A stretch of 64,000 nucleotides of DNA. It comes from Chinchilla lanigera (lineage: Eukaryota; Chordata; Mammalia; Rodentia; Chinchillidae). The notes beneath the pieces were generated by a model that was not told where the DNA came from, made no database searches, and saw only the letters and a list, made by a program, of their open reading frames with translations. The stretch's first letter is position 1. Every line of letters starts with the position of its first letter. Shown here one piece after another: positions 11,785 to 23,304 of this stretch. The stretch is taken from contig NW_004955429.1 in assembly GCF_000276665.1 (NCBI RefSeq), positions 949,121-1,013,120 of the forward strand, in the 5' to 3' direction. Both the position numbers and the translations under genes were made by a program.

Positions 11785-12120
11785 CTTGTTTGTGTATATA
11801 TATGCTATATTGTGTATATGTATACATTATTATATATAATATATATTATATACATTATATAGTGTGTGTATATATACACTATGCACACAAACTATATATA
11901 TACATAATGTATACACACAATAGATACACACCAGTATATATATTCTGCATATATAGTATCTATATAGCACTATATAGGTTATATACTATATTATAGTAAT
12001 ATATATTATATACTACACTATAATATATTGTTTATATATATATTGTGTATATATATACACAAGATAGATATTTTTTCATTATATATATAAATAATATATA
12101 TGTTTTCTTTTTGTATATAT
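11785..12120. repeat. AT-rich (TA)n / TATAYA low-complexity tract
   Basis: About 335 bp made almost wholly of TATATA, TACACA and short palindromes. It sits just outside the 3' UTR of the antisense L1 that follows, where other L1 copies here also carry short (TA)n runs (18850). Confidence 0.85.
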
Positions 12121-13490
12121 TTTTCTTTTCCCATCCATCTTTTCTACTTTGCCTCATCCCAGTTTTTCTTTCCTTTTGATCAGTTTCTCTCCCTTTCACA
12201 ATATCTATTGGGTGCTTTGGATTTTATTTACTCATTCAGTTTTTCACAGCAGTGAGACATGCTACTTAAGCAATTTCCACAATGATTTCCACAGTGGTTG
12301 CACCAGTCTACATTCCCACCAACAGTAGAAAAGAGTGCCTTTTTTTTTTCACAGCTCTGCCAGCAATTGCTATTGGTTGATTCTTTCTATTATACTTCAA
12401 AGAGATTAAAAAATAGAACAAAATAACAACATAGACAAAAATAAAATAAAGCAAAAACAATAAAAATGATACAAGGTTTCAAAACAAAATGATAGGAATT
12501 AGCAATGGTTGTCATATTGGTTTATTTCTTGATGATAACCATTCTTCCTGTGAGATGGAATCTCAGTGTTGTTTGACTTTGAATCTCTTAAATGACCAAT
12601 GATGTTGAATATTTTTCATATATTATTTTGCCTTTATACTTCTTCATTTTAGAAGTATGTATTCATCTCAGATGCCTATTGTTGGATTGGGAGTTTGAAT
12701 TTGGGGGGCCTGATATTTTTCAATTCCTTATATGTTCTAGATGGAAGTCCTTCATTTGAGGGGCAGTGGGCCAAAATGTTTTCTCATTCTGTGAGTTTTC
12801 TTTTCACTCTGTTGGAGATTTCTTTTAACGTGCAAAAACTATTTTTTATTTTAAAGAGTATTAAAAATAAAAAAAATTAAAGATGATGCAGAATTTCAAA
12901 ACAAGATGATAAAAAATCAGTAATGATTGTTAAATTGCATGTTGTTAACTTTAAAGTAGATGTTCCCATTACCAAATATAGGCTTGCAAGATGGATAAAA
13001 AAAAGAAGGAAGGGAATATTGTAGATTAAGTAGTACAAGATGATTGCACTACTAATTTCTACTAGTTTATGAGAAGGAACAATTAATGCAAAAATTTTTA
13101 ATAAGATGAGATCCCAGTTGTTTATTCTTTGAAGTGTTTCCCATGCAGTTTGGTTTTTGTTCAGGAATACTTTGAGGAATTTCTTTGAGATTTCTACATA
13201 CTATCTTTCCCAGTAGATTTAGTGTTTCTGTTTTAATATTTAATTTAGTGTATGGTGATAGACATGGGTCTAGTTTTAGTTTTGCCATGTGCAAATCCAG
13301 TTTTTCCAGCAGCATTAATTAAAAAGACTTTCTTCCAGTGAACATGTTAGACCACTTTGTCAAAGATAAGTTGGCTGAGTGCGTTTGTTGTTGTGTCTGT
13401 ATCTTCTAGCCTGTTCCATTGATCCTCAGGTCTGTTTTTTTGCCAGTACCATCCTGATTCTATCAGAGTGGATTTCCATCCCTCGACTTT
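12121..13490 (-). mobile_element. L1 3' UTR and ORF2 C-terminal part, antisense
   Basis: Reads as reverse-strand L1: 'ttgcaccagtctacattccc' with 'accaacagtagaaa', 'tctcattctgtgagttttct', 'aataagatgagatcccagtt', and 'ttgatcctcaggtctg' with 'ttttttgccagtacc'. The copy is interrupted by non-L1-ORF sequence at about 12395-12520 and 12850-13070 (motif copies B and C). Frame broken throughout. Confidence 0.8.
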
Positions 13491-13499
13491 CAGTTTATG

Positions 13500-14760
13500 A
13501 GTATTTTTTTTTTACTTAAATTGTTTTCTTGTATATGGCATATTGCTGGATCTTGTTTCTTGATCTATTGTGCCAATCTTTTTCTTTTCATTGGTGATTT
13601 GAGGCCACTTACATTGATAGTTATAACTGATATATGTTGGTTTATCTTTGCCATGGTATTTTCCTGCTGTAGGTTCCTGGCTTTTCCCCTCTGTTTGTTT
13701 GCCCTGCCTGGTGGTTTCTGTCTGATGTTCTTGGAATTGTGGTCATTTTTATCTTTATCTAGAATATCTTTCAGTATTTTTTATAGGGTTGGTTTGGTAA
13801 TTTTCTTAAATTGTTCTCTGTCATGAAAATATCTTATTTCTTTATTAACTTTGAGCGACAGTTTTGCAGGGTACATTAATCTGGATTGGAAGTTGTTTTC
13901 TTTCAGAATTGAAATACTTCACTCCAAGCTCTTTTTTTTTGAGTGTGTGTTGAGAAGTTGGCCATGATTCTAATGGCCTTTCCTTTCCTGGTGATCTGTT
14001 TCATTTCTCTTATAACTTTTAATATTAAGTTTTTTGTTTTGAATTTCTGAGATCTTGATTATTATATGTCTTGGTGTAGATTTATTTTGATTATGACTAA
14101 TTGGAGTTCTACAGGATTCATGAGATGACAGATTCTTTTCCCAAGCCTGGGAAATGTTCTGCTATTACTTCTGTAAATAGGCTTTTTATGTCATTTGTGT
14201 TGACTCCTGCTTTTTCGTTGACACCTGTCAGTTTTACATTGCATCATCTTTCAGCTGTTGAATTGTTCTTTCCTTGTTCCCAGCTATTTTTAAGAGGTCT
14301 TTCCTTTGTGTCTCTAGCTGTGAGCCTTTCTTCAGTCTGAAGTCTATCTTCAGTTTTGTTCAAGCAGTTTTGCCAGCTTTCAGTGGAATTGTTAATTTCC
14401 AGGATATCTCTTTAAATTTGTTTCATGTATTTTAATTTTGTCCTATATTGTTCATTCAAGGTTTCCATTATCTTCTATGCTCCTCTAATTTTTTAAATCA
14501 GTCTTTAGATATGCTGAGCAATTCTTTCCTTATGGTATGCATTTCTTTTTTTTACCTGAGATATTATTTCTCATCTGATTTCCTCTAAAGCCTCATGGAG
14601 TTGTTTCTTTACCTCATCTTCTATTATTTCAGAAATTTCAGTTGTGTGTCTTCAATTTCATCTATGTTAATATCCCCTGGACTTACATTAATCCCAGGCT
14701 GGGGGTCTGGGATTGTATTTGGATTTTTTGCCATGTAATTTTCTACTTAAAAAACTTTGG
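13500..14760 (-). mobile_element. Probable L1 5' region (ORF1/5' UTR side), antisense
   Basis: Antisense text typical of L1 5' regions: 'tttatagggttggtttggt', 'ttgattattatatgtcttgg' with 'tgtagatttattttgat', 'cattcaaggtttccattatc'. It is not contiguous in L1 order with the ORF2 part ending near 13490, so either the middle of one L1 was deleted or two insertions abut. No intact frame. Confidence 0.6.
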
Positions 14761-15400
14761 AACTTTTGTGACGATCCTCATGAGTTTTTGTAGTAGGTAA
14801 CTACATCACTATTACAAAGGCTTCTCTAGGGAAAGTCTGTTCTTCAGGGGTGTCTTCTGTGGGTAGAAAATTCTTGGTTTGTGTCTGCCCTAAGGGCCTA
14901 CTTTCTCAATTAATTATAAGTGGAATGTTGGGATCTATTTGGTTTAGTTCCCAGGCTTTTGGAATATGGCTGTGCTGAAGTTATTACCCCAGAGCTTTCC
15001 AATATGGTTACACAAAGGAGAACAACTGATTGCAACAGATATGACAGTGTAGCTAAAGTAGTACAACTAGCAATAATGATAGCATCAAGCATAATTTAGA
15101 AACTGACACACTGGTAACTGTTGACTTTGAACTTTAGACCATAGTAGTAATGTCTATAATTATATATCAGAATCGATCATAAATTAGGAGCTTGTATGCA
15201 AAGTGTTTCACTTGGTAGAGTGGTTTTACCCAGTGGTGGGGAAATTTAGAGAGGATGATGTGTAAAATAAGAATAACTGGAAAGGAAGTAGAAGCAAGGC
15301 TGGAAGTCAAAGGATGGTCACATAAGGTTTGGAAAACTAGAGAAGTGGGAAGAAAAGAAAGAGCAAAGGAGTATTTGAGGGATTATCTGACCTTGATCTC
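14761..15400. other. No recognised feature (perhaps L1 5' UTR remnant)
   Basis: Continues from the antisense L1 5' region with more mixed composition; I could not match it to a consensus. Confidence 0.35.
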
Positions 15401-15414
15401 TGGTTTGAGGATGG

Positions 15415-15532
15415 TATTAGAAAAAGGGAAAAAAGAAAAAAATTAAGAAAAAAGAAAAAAGAAAAAGGAAAAGAAAGATGAAAATAAAATAAGATAAAAT
15501 AAAATGAAATTATATTTTAAAAAAGAAAGGAG
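15415..15532. repeat. A-rich (GAAAA)n / (AAAAT)n tract
   Basis: About 120 bp of GAAAAA and AAAATAA units with drift, an ordinary simple repeat, possibly the remnant of a retroposon A-tail. Confidence 0.8.
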
Positions 15533-16030
15533 GCAGTCCCACACGCCTGCTTCTATTCCATGTGTCTTTGTCCATGAGCACAATGTTGGTTCACCTAACT
15601 TACCACTTATTGGCTCATATTTCAGACTTTTTCATCTCACTAGTCTCACCTGCCCATCATATACATCTAGTCATCATAGTCAGGGTCCTACTATGTGGCT
15701 GCCATTCCTTCAATGATCGGATCATGTGATGTAGGTAGAAGGGCTAGGCACATGAACTCCTCAAGTGGAGCCCATTGCCAAGTCCTGGCTTCTTACTGCA
15801 CTGGCTGTCTGTCCTGTGGTATAGCAATAAGTTTGTTTCTTAAGCTTTTCCATCCAGAAAACATTTTTATTTTATTAATTATTATAATAAAGCTTATTTT
15901 AACAAGAAAGGTGATAAATATAAAGAGGATGAGGAAGAAATTTATGTCCACCAAATGAGTTCTACTGTATGATCCTAAGAATATATTAGGAAGAGATGAT
16001 GAAGACTGCAAACATATGAATACCCATAGA
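15533..16030. other. No recognised feature
   Basis: Mixed sequence between the A-rich tract and the start of the recognisable L1. No SINE or LTR landmarks; open frames look like chance. Confidence 0.4.
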
Positions 16031-16784
16031 AAGAAACCACCAGGAATATAGGCAAGAAACCTATATTCTAATAAGATGGAAAAAAACAGAAGAAATGGAC
16101 AGATTTCTAAACATAATTGAATTGAATTGCAAAACTAAATCAAGAAGATATAAAAATGTAAAATAACCTGATAGCAGCCAGTGAAATCAAAAACATAATT
16201 AAACATTTACCAACATCAATGTTGAAATTTACAAAGAAATTGAAAGAAGAACTAATGCCACTAATGCTGAAACTCTTTAAGGAAATTGAAAAAGAATCAG
16301 TACTTCCAAAATCATTCCTGGAAGCAAGTATTACCCTAATTCAAAAATCAGAAAATAACCCAACAAAAAGAAAACTAGAAGCCAATATCCCTATTTAACA
16401 CAGACACTAAAATCCTCAGTAGGATACTGGCAAATAGAATGCAGCAAATTATCAAGAACATTATACACCACAACCAGGTGGGATTCATCACAGTAATGGA
16501 GAGATGGTTCAACATACAGAAATCAATAAATGTACACAATAAATACACACTACAATACACCATATTGACAGAATCAAAACCAAAAGTCACATGATCATCT
16601 CAATAGATACAGAAAAGAACATGACAAAGTGCAACACCCATCATGATAAAAACCCCACAGAGAATTGGAACAGATGGTCTTTACCTTCATCTGATGAAAG
16701 GCATCCATGAAAAACCAAAAGCTAACATCATATTAATGGGGCAAAAATTGTAAGCTTTCACTCTAGAGAGAAGAGGTCAATGGA

Positions 16785-16938
16785 TTTTTTTTTTTTTTTT
16801 TTTGAGACAAGGTCTTGCTATGCAGTTCAGACTGGCCTTGACCTCACTTTGTAGCCCAGGCTGGTCTTGAACTCAAAACAATCCTCCTGTCAGCTTCTCA
16901 AGTGCTGGGGCTACAGATATGCACCACCACCCCTGGCT
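16785..16938 (-). mobile_element. B1-like SINE inserted in L1
   Basis: Begins with a T-run then 'tgagacaaggtcttgctatg', 'tttgtagcccaggctggtct', 'aagtgctggggctacag' and 'gcaccaccacccctggct': the antisense of a 7SL-derived rodent B1 with its poly(A) at the left. The L1 sequence continues on both sides. A clean target duplication was not found. Confidence 0.88.
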
Positions 16939-17339
16939 ATAAGCTTTAACTCTACAATCAGGAACAAGACAAGGATGTCCACTATCATCATTCCTAGTCA
17001 ATATTGTCCTGGAAAAATTAGCCAGAACAATTAGACAGGAGAAAGAAATAAAAAGAATAAGCATGAGAAAGAAAGAATTTGAAATATCATTACTTGCAGA
17101 TGACATGATAGTCTACATAGAAGATCCCAAATACTCCAACAAAATAATTGTAGAATTTATAACCAAATTCAATAGTGTAGTTGGGTATGTCAATACAGAA
17201 AGCTTAATAGCATTTCTTTATACAGGCAACAAACAGAGAGAGAAATCAGGGAAACTACACACTTTACAACAGCATTCAAAAATGAAATACTTAGGAATCA
17301 ATCTAGCAAAGGAAGTAAAAGTTCTATACATTGAAAGTT

Positions 17340-17929
17340 NNNNNNNNNNNNNNNNNNNNNNNNNNNNNNNNNNNNNNNNNNNNNNNNNNNNNNNNNNNNN
17401 NNNNNNNNNNNNNNNNNNNNNNNNNNNNNNNNNNNNNNNNNNNNNNNNNNNNNNNNNNNNNNNNNNNNNNNNNNNNNNNNNNNNNNNNNNNNNNNNNNNN
17501 NNNNNNNNNNNNNNNNNNNNNNNNNNNNNNNNNNNNNNNNNNNNNNNNNNNNNNNNNNNNNNNNNNNNNNNNNNNNNNNNNNNNNNNNNNNNNNNNNNNN
17601 NNNNNNNNNNNNNNNNNNNNNNNNNNNNNNNNNNNNNNNNNNNNNNNNNNNNNNNNNNNNNNNNNNNNNNNNNNNNNNNNNNNNNNNNNNNNNNNNNNNN
17701 NNNNNNNNNNNNNNNNNNNNNNNNNNNNNNNNNNNNNNNNNNNNNNNNNNNNNNNNNNNNNNNNNNNNNNNNNNNNNNNNNNNNNNNNNNNNNNNNNNNN
17801 NNNNNNNNNNNNNNNNNNNNNNNNNNNNNNNNNNNNNNNNNNNNNNNNNNNNNNNNNNNNNNNNNNNNNNNNNNNNNNNNNNNNNNNNNNNNNNNNNNNN
17901 NNNNNNNNNNNNNNNNNNNNNNNNNNNNN
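17340..17929. other. Assembly gap (590 N)
   Basis: Run of N inside L1 ORF2. The matching L1 interval in the copy at 37.7-38.9 kb (from about 38218 to about 38917) is about 700 bp, so the estimated gap size is plausible but probably a little short. Confidence 1.
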
Positions 17930-18860
17930 TATTAAAAAGCTTTTGCACAACAAAAGAAATCACCAACAGAGTCAAAAGGCAACCCACAGAATGGAAAATA
18001 TTATAGCCAGTTGTTCCTCAGACAAAGAACTTATATCTAAAACATGTAAACAATTGAAAAAATCAGAATCCCCAAATTCAAAGACCCAAACCAAAAACGG
18101 GCATTTGAGATGAATAAACACTTCTCAGATGAAGAAATACAAATGACAAATAAATATGTGGAAAAATGTTCAACATCACTGGTCATTTGAGAGATGCAAT
18201 TTAAAACAACACTGAGATTTCATTTCATTCCAGAAACAGTGGCTATCATCAAGAAATCAACCAACAACAAATTATGGCAAGGCTGTGGGAAAAAAGAACC
18301 CTTCTCCACTTTTTATGGGAATGTAGACTGGCACAAACACTGTTGAAATCTGTGTGGAGAATCCTTAAAATTTAGGAGTAGAGGTTTCGTTCAAACCAGC
18401 TATTTCCCTTCTGGGTACAGTAGCAGAAGAATTAAAATGTTATACCACTGTGATATATGTGCACCGATGTTTACAGCAGCACAATTTGTAATAGCTAAAT
18501 TTTGGAAACAACCTAAATGCCTATCATCTGAGGAATGGATTAAAAAAGATGTAATATGTTTTATATAATGGAGTACTACTCAGCTATAAAGAAGGATAAA
18601 CTTGAGACTTTTTTACGTAAATGGATGGAACTCGAGACCATACTTACAAGTGAACTAAATCAGACTCACATGTGTAAACATCATTTCATCTCACTAGTGT
18701 GAGAAGATGAATCAATAAATAGGATCTAAAATGTACAATAGACATCATGAATTTGGAAGAAACTATTCAAAAGAAAAGTGAATTTATGGGGGAAATGGGA
18801 AAGGAAGAGAAAAGTATATATATGGCTATGATATTTCTCATTTTGTATAACTATCTTGTA

Positions 18861-19080
18861 TATATATATACACACACAAGATAGTTAAGATAGTCATACA
18901 AGTAGTTTCTCTTATTTCATTGAAAATGAAGATTTGTGTTAATATTATTTGGACAGTATTTCATGTCTATATCTCATACTCTGAGTAAGATGAAGATGAC
19001 AATAAGCAATCTATTGATTACTGTTACTCTTCTAATTAAAAAATAATCATATGGTGCAATATTAAGCAATAGCTTAAAAG
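18861..19080. repeat. Segment flanking L1 3' end, duplicated downstream (copy 1)
   Basis: 18981-19080 recurs at 19780-19879 with two mismatches in 100 bases. 18848-18896 contains a small hairpin, AACTATCTTG ... CAAGATAGTT around (TA)n(CA)n. Upstream, 18901-18980 also resembles 26105-26185. Likely an L1 3' UTR-linked repeat, not recognised. Confidence 0.75.
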
Positions 19081-19779
19081 ATCAAATGAGATCAGCATTA
19101 AATCAACATGGCTAGATCTTAAAAATAGTTTTTGAGAAAGAGAAAATCTTATAGAACAAGTATTTTCTACTTTTGTAGGTAGTAATATGTATATTATAGT
19201 GTATTTTACTAGCATACATCCCAATTTAATTTAGTACATTGGAATCTACACATTAAGTACCTGATAGTGAATTGCTAGAGAGACAAAGAATGGGTCTGAG
19301 AGAGAAGAAGAATGGTTTCCTATAAAAGGAAGTTTAAAAAGCAAGCAAACAAAAACTCCTCCCAACTCTAAGCCTAGTCTTAGCGTACCTAGTGGACAGT
19401 CATAAATTTTTTTATGTAATGCTTCTAGGCTCTGAATACATGCATCTGAATCCCCAATCCACTCAGTAATATACTTTTTGAACCTACAAATTTTATTTCT
19501 AATGACAAAGTATTTAGTCATTCTCATTTTACATCACACAAGAATTGTAAACCCTGTATTTACCTAAATTCAGAATTAAATCTGTCAGAGTATTAAATGG
19601 AACCTGAAAGAGTGAATAAAACCTAGGAGGTATGATAGACATTGTGAAACAAAAGCAAAATGATCAAAAGTAAAGGGCAACTGGGGTGAGGGACAAGAGA
19701 TGGGAAAGAAAGGGAAATTATGTATGTATGTATATACAGGATAGCTAACATAGTTGTACTACTGTCTTCTATTGCTTTA
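19081..19779. other. Spacer between duplicated 100-bp segments; no recognised feature
   Basis: AT-rich. 19660-19740 has A/G-rich text ('gagatgggaaagaaaggg') like the L1 3' UTR at 18785-18830, so the second duplicate also seems to sit behind an L1 3' UTR-like stretch. Confidence 0.45.
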
Positions 19780-19879
19780 CTGAGTAAGATGAAGATGACA
19801 ATAAGCAATGTATTGATTATTGTTACTCTTCTAATTAAAAAATAATCATATGGTGCAATATTAAGCAATAGCTTAAAAG
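19780..19879. repeat. Duplicated 100-bp segment (copy 2)
   Basis: Direct repeat of 18981-19080, starting 'ctgagtaagatgaagatg' and ending 'gcaatagcttaaaag'; 98 of 100 bases match by eye. Confidence 0.9.
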
Positions 19880-20640
19880 AAAGCTATTTTCTCTCTTTTG
19901 CTGAGAAACCACTTTGAAGACATCAATACGTAACACAACAACCATTGTTAATTTCCTACAACTTTGTCTCTAACTCTGTATTGTTTGTATTGCTCTTATA
20001 CTATTTTGTAAATGGATGTCTGTTTGTTAATATGTTTTCCTTCTATTTTTAAAATAAATTTTAAAGAAAGAGAATTAAGTAGCATACGTTATTCACTCCA
20101 ATTCCATGAAGCCATTTTCAATTAACATTCACTTCAATTTTTAAAAATGGATGATATTTTCATTCCATTACCTGCTGGCTTTTGCATAAAATCAGCTGCT
20201 TTGAAGTCCCAATGTTGCTTCAACCACTTTATGGTGTCTCAACTATGAATGCCAGGCTCAAATCTTTCTTGAAACTCATCATACATATTTGGAGTTTCTG
20301 GGCCTATGTTTGTCACCACAGACATGCTTGGTTGCTCAGGGTGGCTGCCCTGCATTATTGCCTGGACTTTCTCCTCTGGCAGGTGCCACTTGGTAGTTGG
20401 TCTCAGGTATGAGCTCCCTTTTGCTCCCTCCCTCCATGTGTGCCTGAGCGCTCCTCAGGAGGTATCAGGAATCTCAGTAGCTCCCCCTGGCTCATCTCAA
20501 TTCAAAAATAAGTTCAACAAAAATATTTAATATCAAGTTCTCTCTCACGAAATATCCCATAGGTGAATTTTTTTAGAAAAACATAAATATTGTTCACCGA
20601 TTTTAGTGGATTAATAACTGGTGGTCAACTTGTAACCCCC
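19880..20640. other. No recognised feature
   Basis: 19925-19995 shares about 60 bp with 33148-33212 ('attgttaatttcctac', 'aactctgtattgt'). A GC-richer patch at 20180-20500 has short frames without recognisable product. Confidence 0.45.
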
Positions 20641-21420
20641 GGCAGAACTGAGTAAGCATGGTGCTGGGTGTGGGAGGCCCACCTGAGGGTTGTTGCCAGC
20701 AATATTAGAGGCAGAACTGGAGAAGGAATAGTTAAGGCTATTGGGAATGGAGAAAGGCTACTGGAGCTGGTAGAAAGTGTAAAGAGCTGTTGGTTGTTTT
20801 GGAGGAGCTTGTCATGCTGGCTTTCCTGAAGAACTTGGCTGTTTTCATCCTCCGAGGAGCTCTGGACCTCATTGGCACTGAGAATGCCTTTGGTTTACTT
20901 TGGAGAGCTCTGATCCTCACTTTGAGCATCGCTTCCTGGCTCTGGAGGGGAAGATGGTGCACTGCCGGTCTCTGGGAGAAGCTTTCTGCATTGGCTTCCC
21001 TGATGGGAACTCTGGCATCTTGATCATTAGAGGAGCCTGGGTCCTCACTGTTGCCGAGGATGGCTGTGGTACCTTTCAGGGGAGCACTTGTTCTTCTGAG
21101 CATCACTACCTGGCTCCAGTGCAGACCCCTCAGCCTGCTAGCACAGATCCTTCATCCCACTGGCATAGACTTCCTAGATTCCACCACTGACCTTTGGGCT
21201 TTCGCAGCACAGATCCATGAAACAGGTCTGCAGGAGATACTGTTATGGGCTCTGGGCCTCCAGTTGGATTTGTGGGAGGCATTGTTATGAACTCTAGGTC
21301 TTTGGCTAGACTCATGTAGGACATTGTCGTGGGATCCAGGCCCTTGGTTGGATTCCTGGTCTGTGGTGTGTGGACAGATTTCCTGCACTCTCTTACATAT
21401 CATTTTTTGGGTGACCACTG
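20641..21420 (-). pseudogene. GC-rich block with internal repeats; possible dead repeat-protein gene
   Basis: This block stands out by G+C content and open frames. Three 42-bp tandem units start at 21238, 21280 and 21322; on the minus strand they give imperfect 14-residue repeats (ESNQGPGSHDNVLH, ESSQRPRVHNNASH, KSNWRPRAHNSIS) in the frame 21418-21152. An 85-bp block at 20857-20945 is also repeated at 21033-21118. A second minus frame (21106-20738, 122 codons) is Ser/Arg/Lys rich. The 42-bp period is a multiple of three, as in coding repeats, but no frame spans the block. I do not recognise the protein. Alternatives are a minisatellite or a plain decayed repeat. Confidence 0.35.
21238..21363. 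repeat. 42-bp tandem repeat, three units
   Basis: Each unit carries the frame (C/T)A(C/T)TGTYRTG...CTCTRGG...TTGG. Units begin at 21238, 21280 and 21322 and are roughly 60-70% alike by eye. Confidence 0.75.
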
Positions 21421-22030
21421 TAAATAATACTATAAACTAGGTGTCCTGTATTATATATTGTTCTCCCTTACAAAGTAAGCCCCCAAACCAACACAGTGAT
21501 GTACTTTTAGGACTGTGACAAATCATTGAGAAAGCATGCTTATTTAACTTACTTTTTTTTAACCTCCCCAGCATAGTTACATGAAAATGTTTTAGAATAC
21601 TATTTCTTATTCCAATATTTTTCTTATTATTGGCATATGAATTTACATAAAATATTCAAACTTAATAAGCTTTTAAGAACAATACCCCTATGATGTTTGG
21701 TAATGTTACCCCAGGAAAGTTTAACAGTACATTACTGAAATATGAAATAGCAACATTAAAAATAAACATAAAAAAATAAATAAACATAAGCTTGTGGAAG
21801 GACTCCATGCATAGTCTAGTATTTACAGTGAGTGAAGAGTGAAAAACCCTCAAGCAAAGTTTCAGTATAGATGTTTGAAACTTCAGAACAAATATGAAAC
21901 TGCGGAATTTATACATGCAGGGATATATATTTAGGTCATTTTCAGTTTTGACTTTAAAGATTAAACCTTTCTATAAGCTAGGGAAAATATAGGTGAATAA
22001 ACATTCTATTTTATAATCCAGTAACTTTTT
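21421..22030. other. No recognised feature
   Basis: AT-rich, no repeat recognised; a short (AAATA)n-like run is at 21765-21790. Confidence 0.5.
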
Positions 22031-22230
22031 AAAAAATTAACTTTATTGGTATACTTTTGACCTACACAATGATTACATTCTTTACAGGGAATTCTCTTTT
22101 TTTCCCATTTCCCTCCTCTCTTCAATTCTTTTTCCCCTATTTACAAAACTCTGTTTCTGTTGTTTTCCTTCCGTTACTTTTAAAATTTTTTATCCCAATG
22201 CCCTTCCTGAAAAATTTTTATGAAATAAAA
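22031..22230 (-). mobile_element. Possible L1 3' UTR fragment, antisense
   Basis: 'actttattggtatacttttg', 'cacaatgattacattcttta' and the pyrimidine-rich 'cccatttccctcctctc' parallel the antisense L1 3' UTRs at 36660 and 41100. Short and without ORF2. Confidence 0.45.
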
Positions 22231-22925
22231 ACCAAAGAAGACATATTTAAAATTGCAAATATGTTCTTTGTAAGTGGATTATTAGTTTGTCTTGGATGTT
22301 TACTTTTGATGAGCAAAGTCCTTCAATCAAAGCAAATATAGGGAATTGTAAAGATATCACCCATCTTTCTAGGTCACCTGAAGTGTCCTATTGTAAATTT
22401 AGTAAGACCAGGTTACCTAATTCTGAACCTGCTTTGCTGTGTGTAGAGAGCTAATCTATGCAATTGATTACCTTCATCAACACTCAGTTTAAGACTTTCT
22501 TTGCCTAAGGTGATAAGTGTTTTAGCTAGTATTTTATATATTCTTTGTTCATTTATTTAAACTTGAAGAGATACTTTGCTTTGCTTTCAAGGTAATAATC
22601 TAGTAACTTCTCAAAAAGGTGAAAAATTAAAAGAATGAAAGTGCCATGTGTTTGAACAGCTGAATATCAACTCACGGGCTTCAGTGAGCTCTTAAAATTT
22701 TCTTTGGAAAAATGAGTTAGGGGATGGATGAATTGAGATTATATCAAGTTCCATAAAATCTTGAGATTAAATTTATTTTCAAAGCAAATTTCTTCTCTCA
22801 TTTCTTTCCATTTTCTCAATCTCTGTCTCTGTCTCTTTCTCTTTCACACACACACATGCACACATATACTCCTTGTAAGACAGCATATAGAGAAGAACAT
22901 ACAGATTTAATTGCCAGAATTTCTG
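22231..22925. other. No recognised feature; short (CT)n/(CA)n run at its end
   Basis: Unremarkable AT-rich sequence. 22818-22865 is a CTGTCT/CTTT/CACACA low-complexity stretch. Confidence 0.5.
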
Positions 22926-22930
22926 GTCAT

Positions 22931-23304
22931 TGTTTCAGTTACTTTTTTTCTCATTGCTGAGACAAAGTACTTGATACCAAAACTTAAGGAGGGAAAGGTT
23001 TATTTTTCTCAGTTTGGGAGATTTCCGTCCATACTTGGCTGGCTCTAAAGCAGAGTGGCACGCTGCAGACAGCAATAGTTCATGGCGGTGGAAGACAGAA
23101 AATCAACAAGAGCAAAAAAGTGAGGAGTGGCAGTAAGCAAGCTTCTTCCCTCCCTTATATTGTATGCAGGCTCCCCACCCCAGGACAAGTTTAGCACTCA
23201 CAACCATAATCTCAGAATTGGACCGTGGATTAATTAAAACCACAAGAAGCCCACCCCATGACTGCATGAGGCTTTAAGGAGACATCTAGACACAAAGCAT
23301 GACA
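22931..23304 (-). repeat. 3' LTR of the MaLR element
   Basis: Shares 'agacaaagtacttgatacc', 'aatagttcatgg' with 'cggtggaagacag', 'cccttatattgtatgcaggc' and 'tccccaccccaggac' with the LTR at 25041. Six bases shorter than its partner; the pair has many scattered differences, so the insertion is old. Confidence 0.88.

Larger units (their letters stand above)
16030..18860 (+). mobile_element. Long L1 ORF2 plus 3' UTR, sense, with B1 insertion and assembly gap
   Basis: L1 reverse-transcriptase region from 'gcaagtattaccctaattca' onward. The RT active-site region is readable after 17063 as ISLLADDMIVYIEDPKYSNK, with the conserved Asp-Asp pair of the L1 (F/L)ADD motif. The C-terminal part and 3' UTR resume at 17930 ('agcttttgcacaacaaaaga') and run through 'gaatgtagactggcacaaac', 'ttacagcagcacaatttgt' and 'aatggagtactactcagcta' into a 3' UTR ending near 18860. 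ORF2 is broken by stops, a B1 SINE at 16785-16938 and an N gap (17340-17929), so no active element can be inferred. It is less decayed than the 0.3-2.1 kb copy and therefore probably younger. Confidence 0.9.

Noticed and set aside
17063..18113. Long open frames of 209-290 codons around 17-18 kb on both strands
   Set aside because: Their length comes from translating the N gap as X. The flanking real codons are L1 ORF2.
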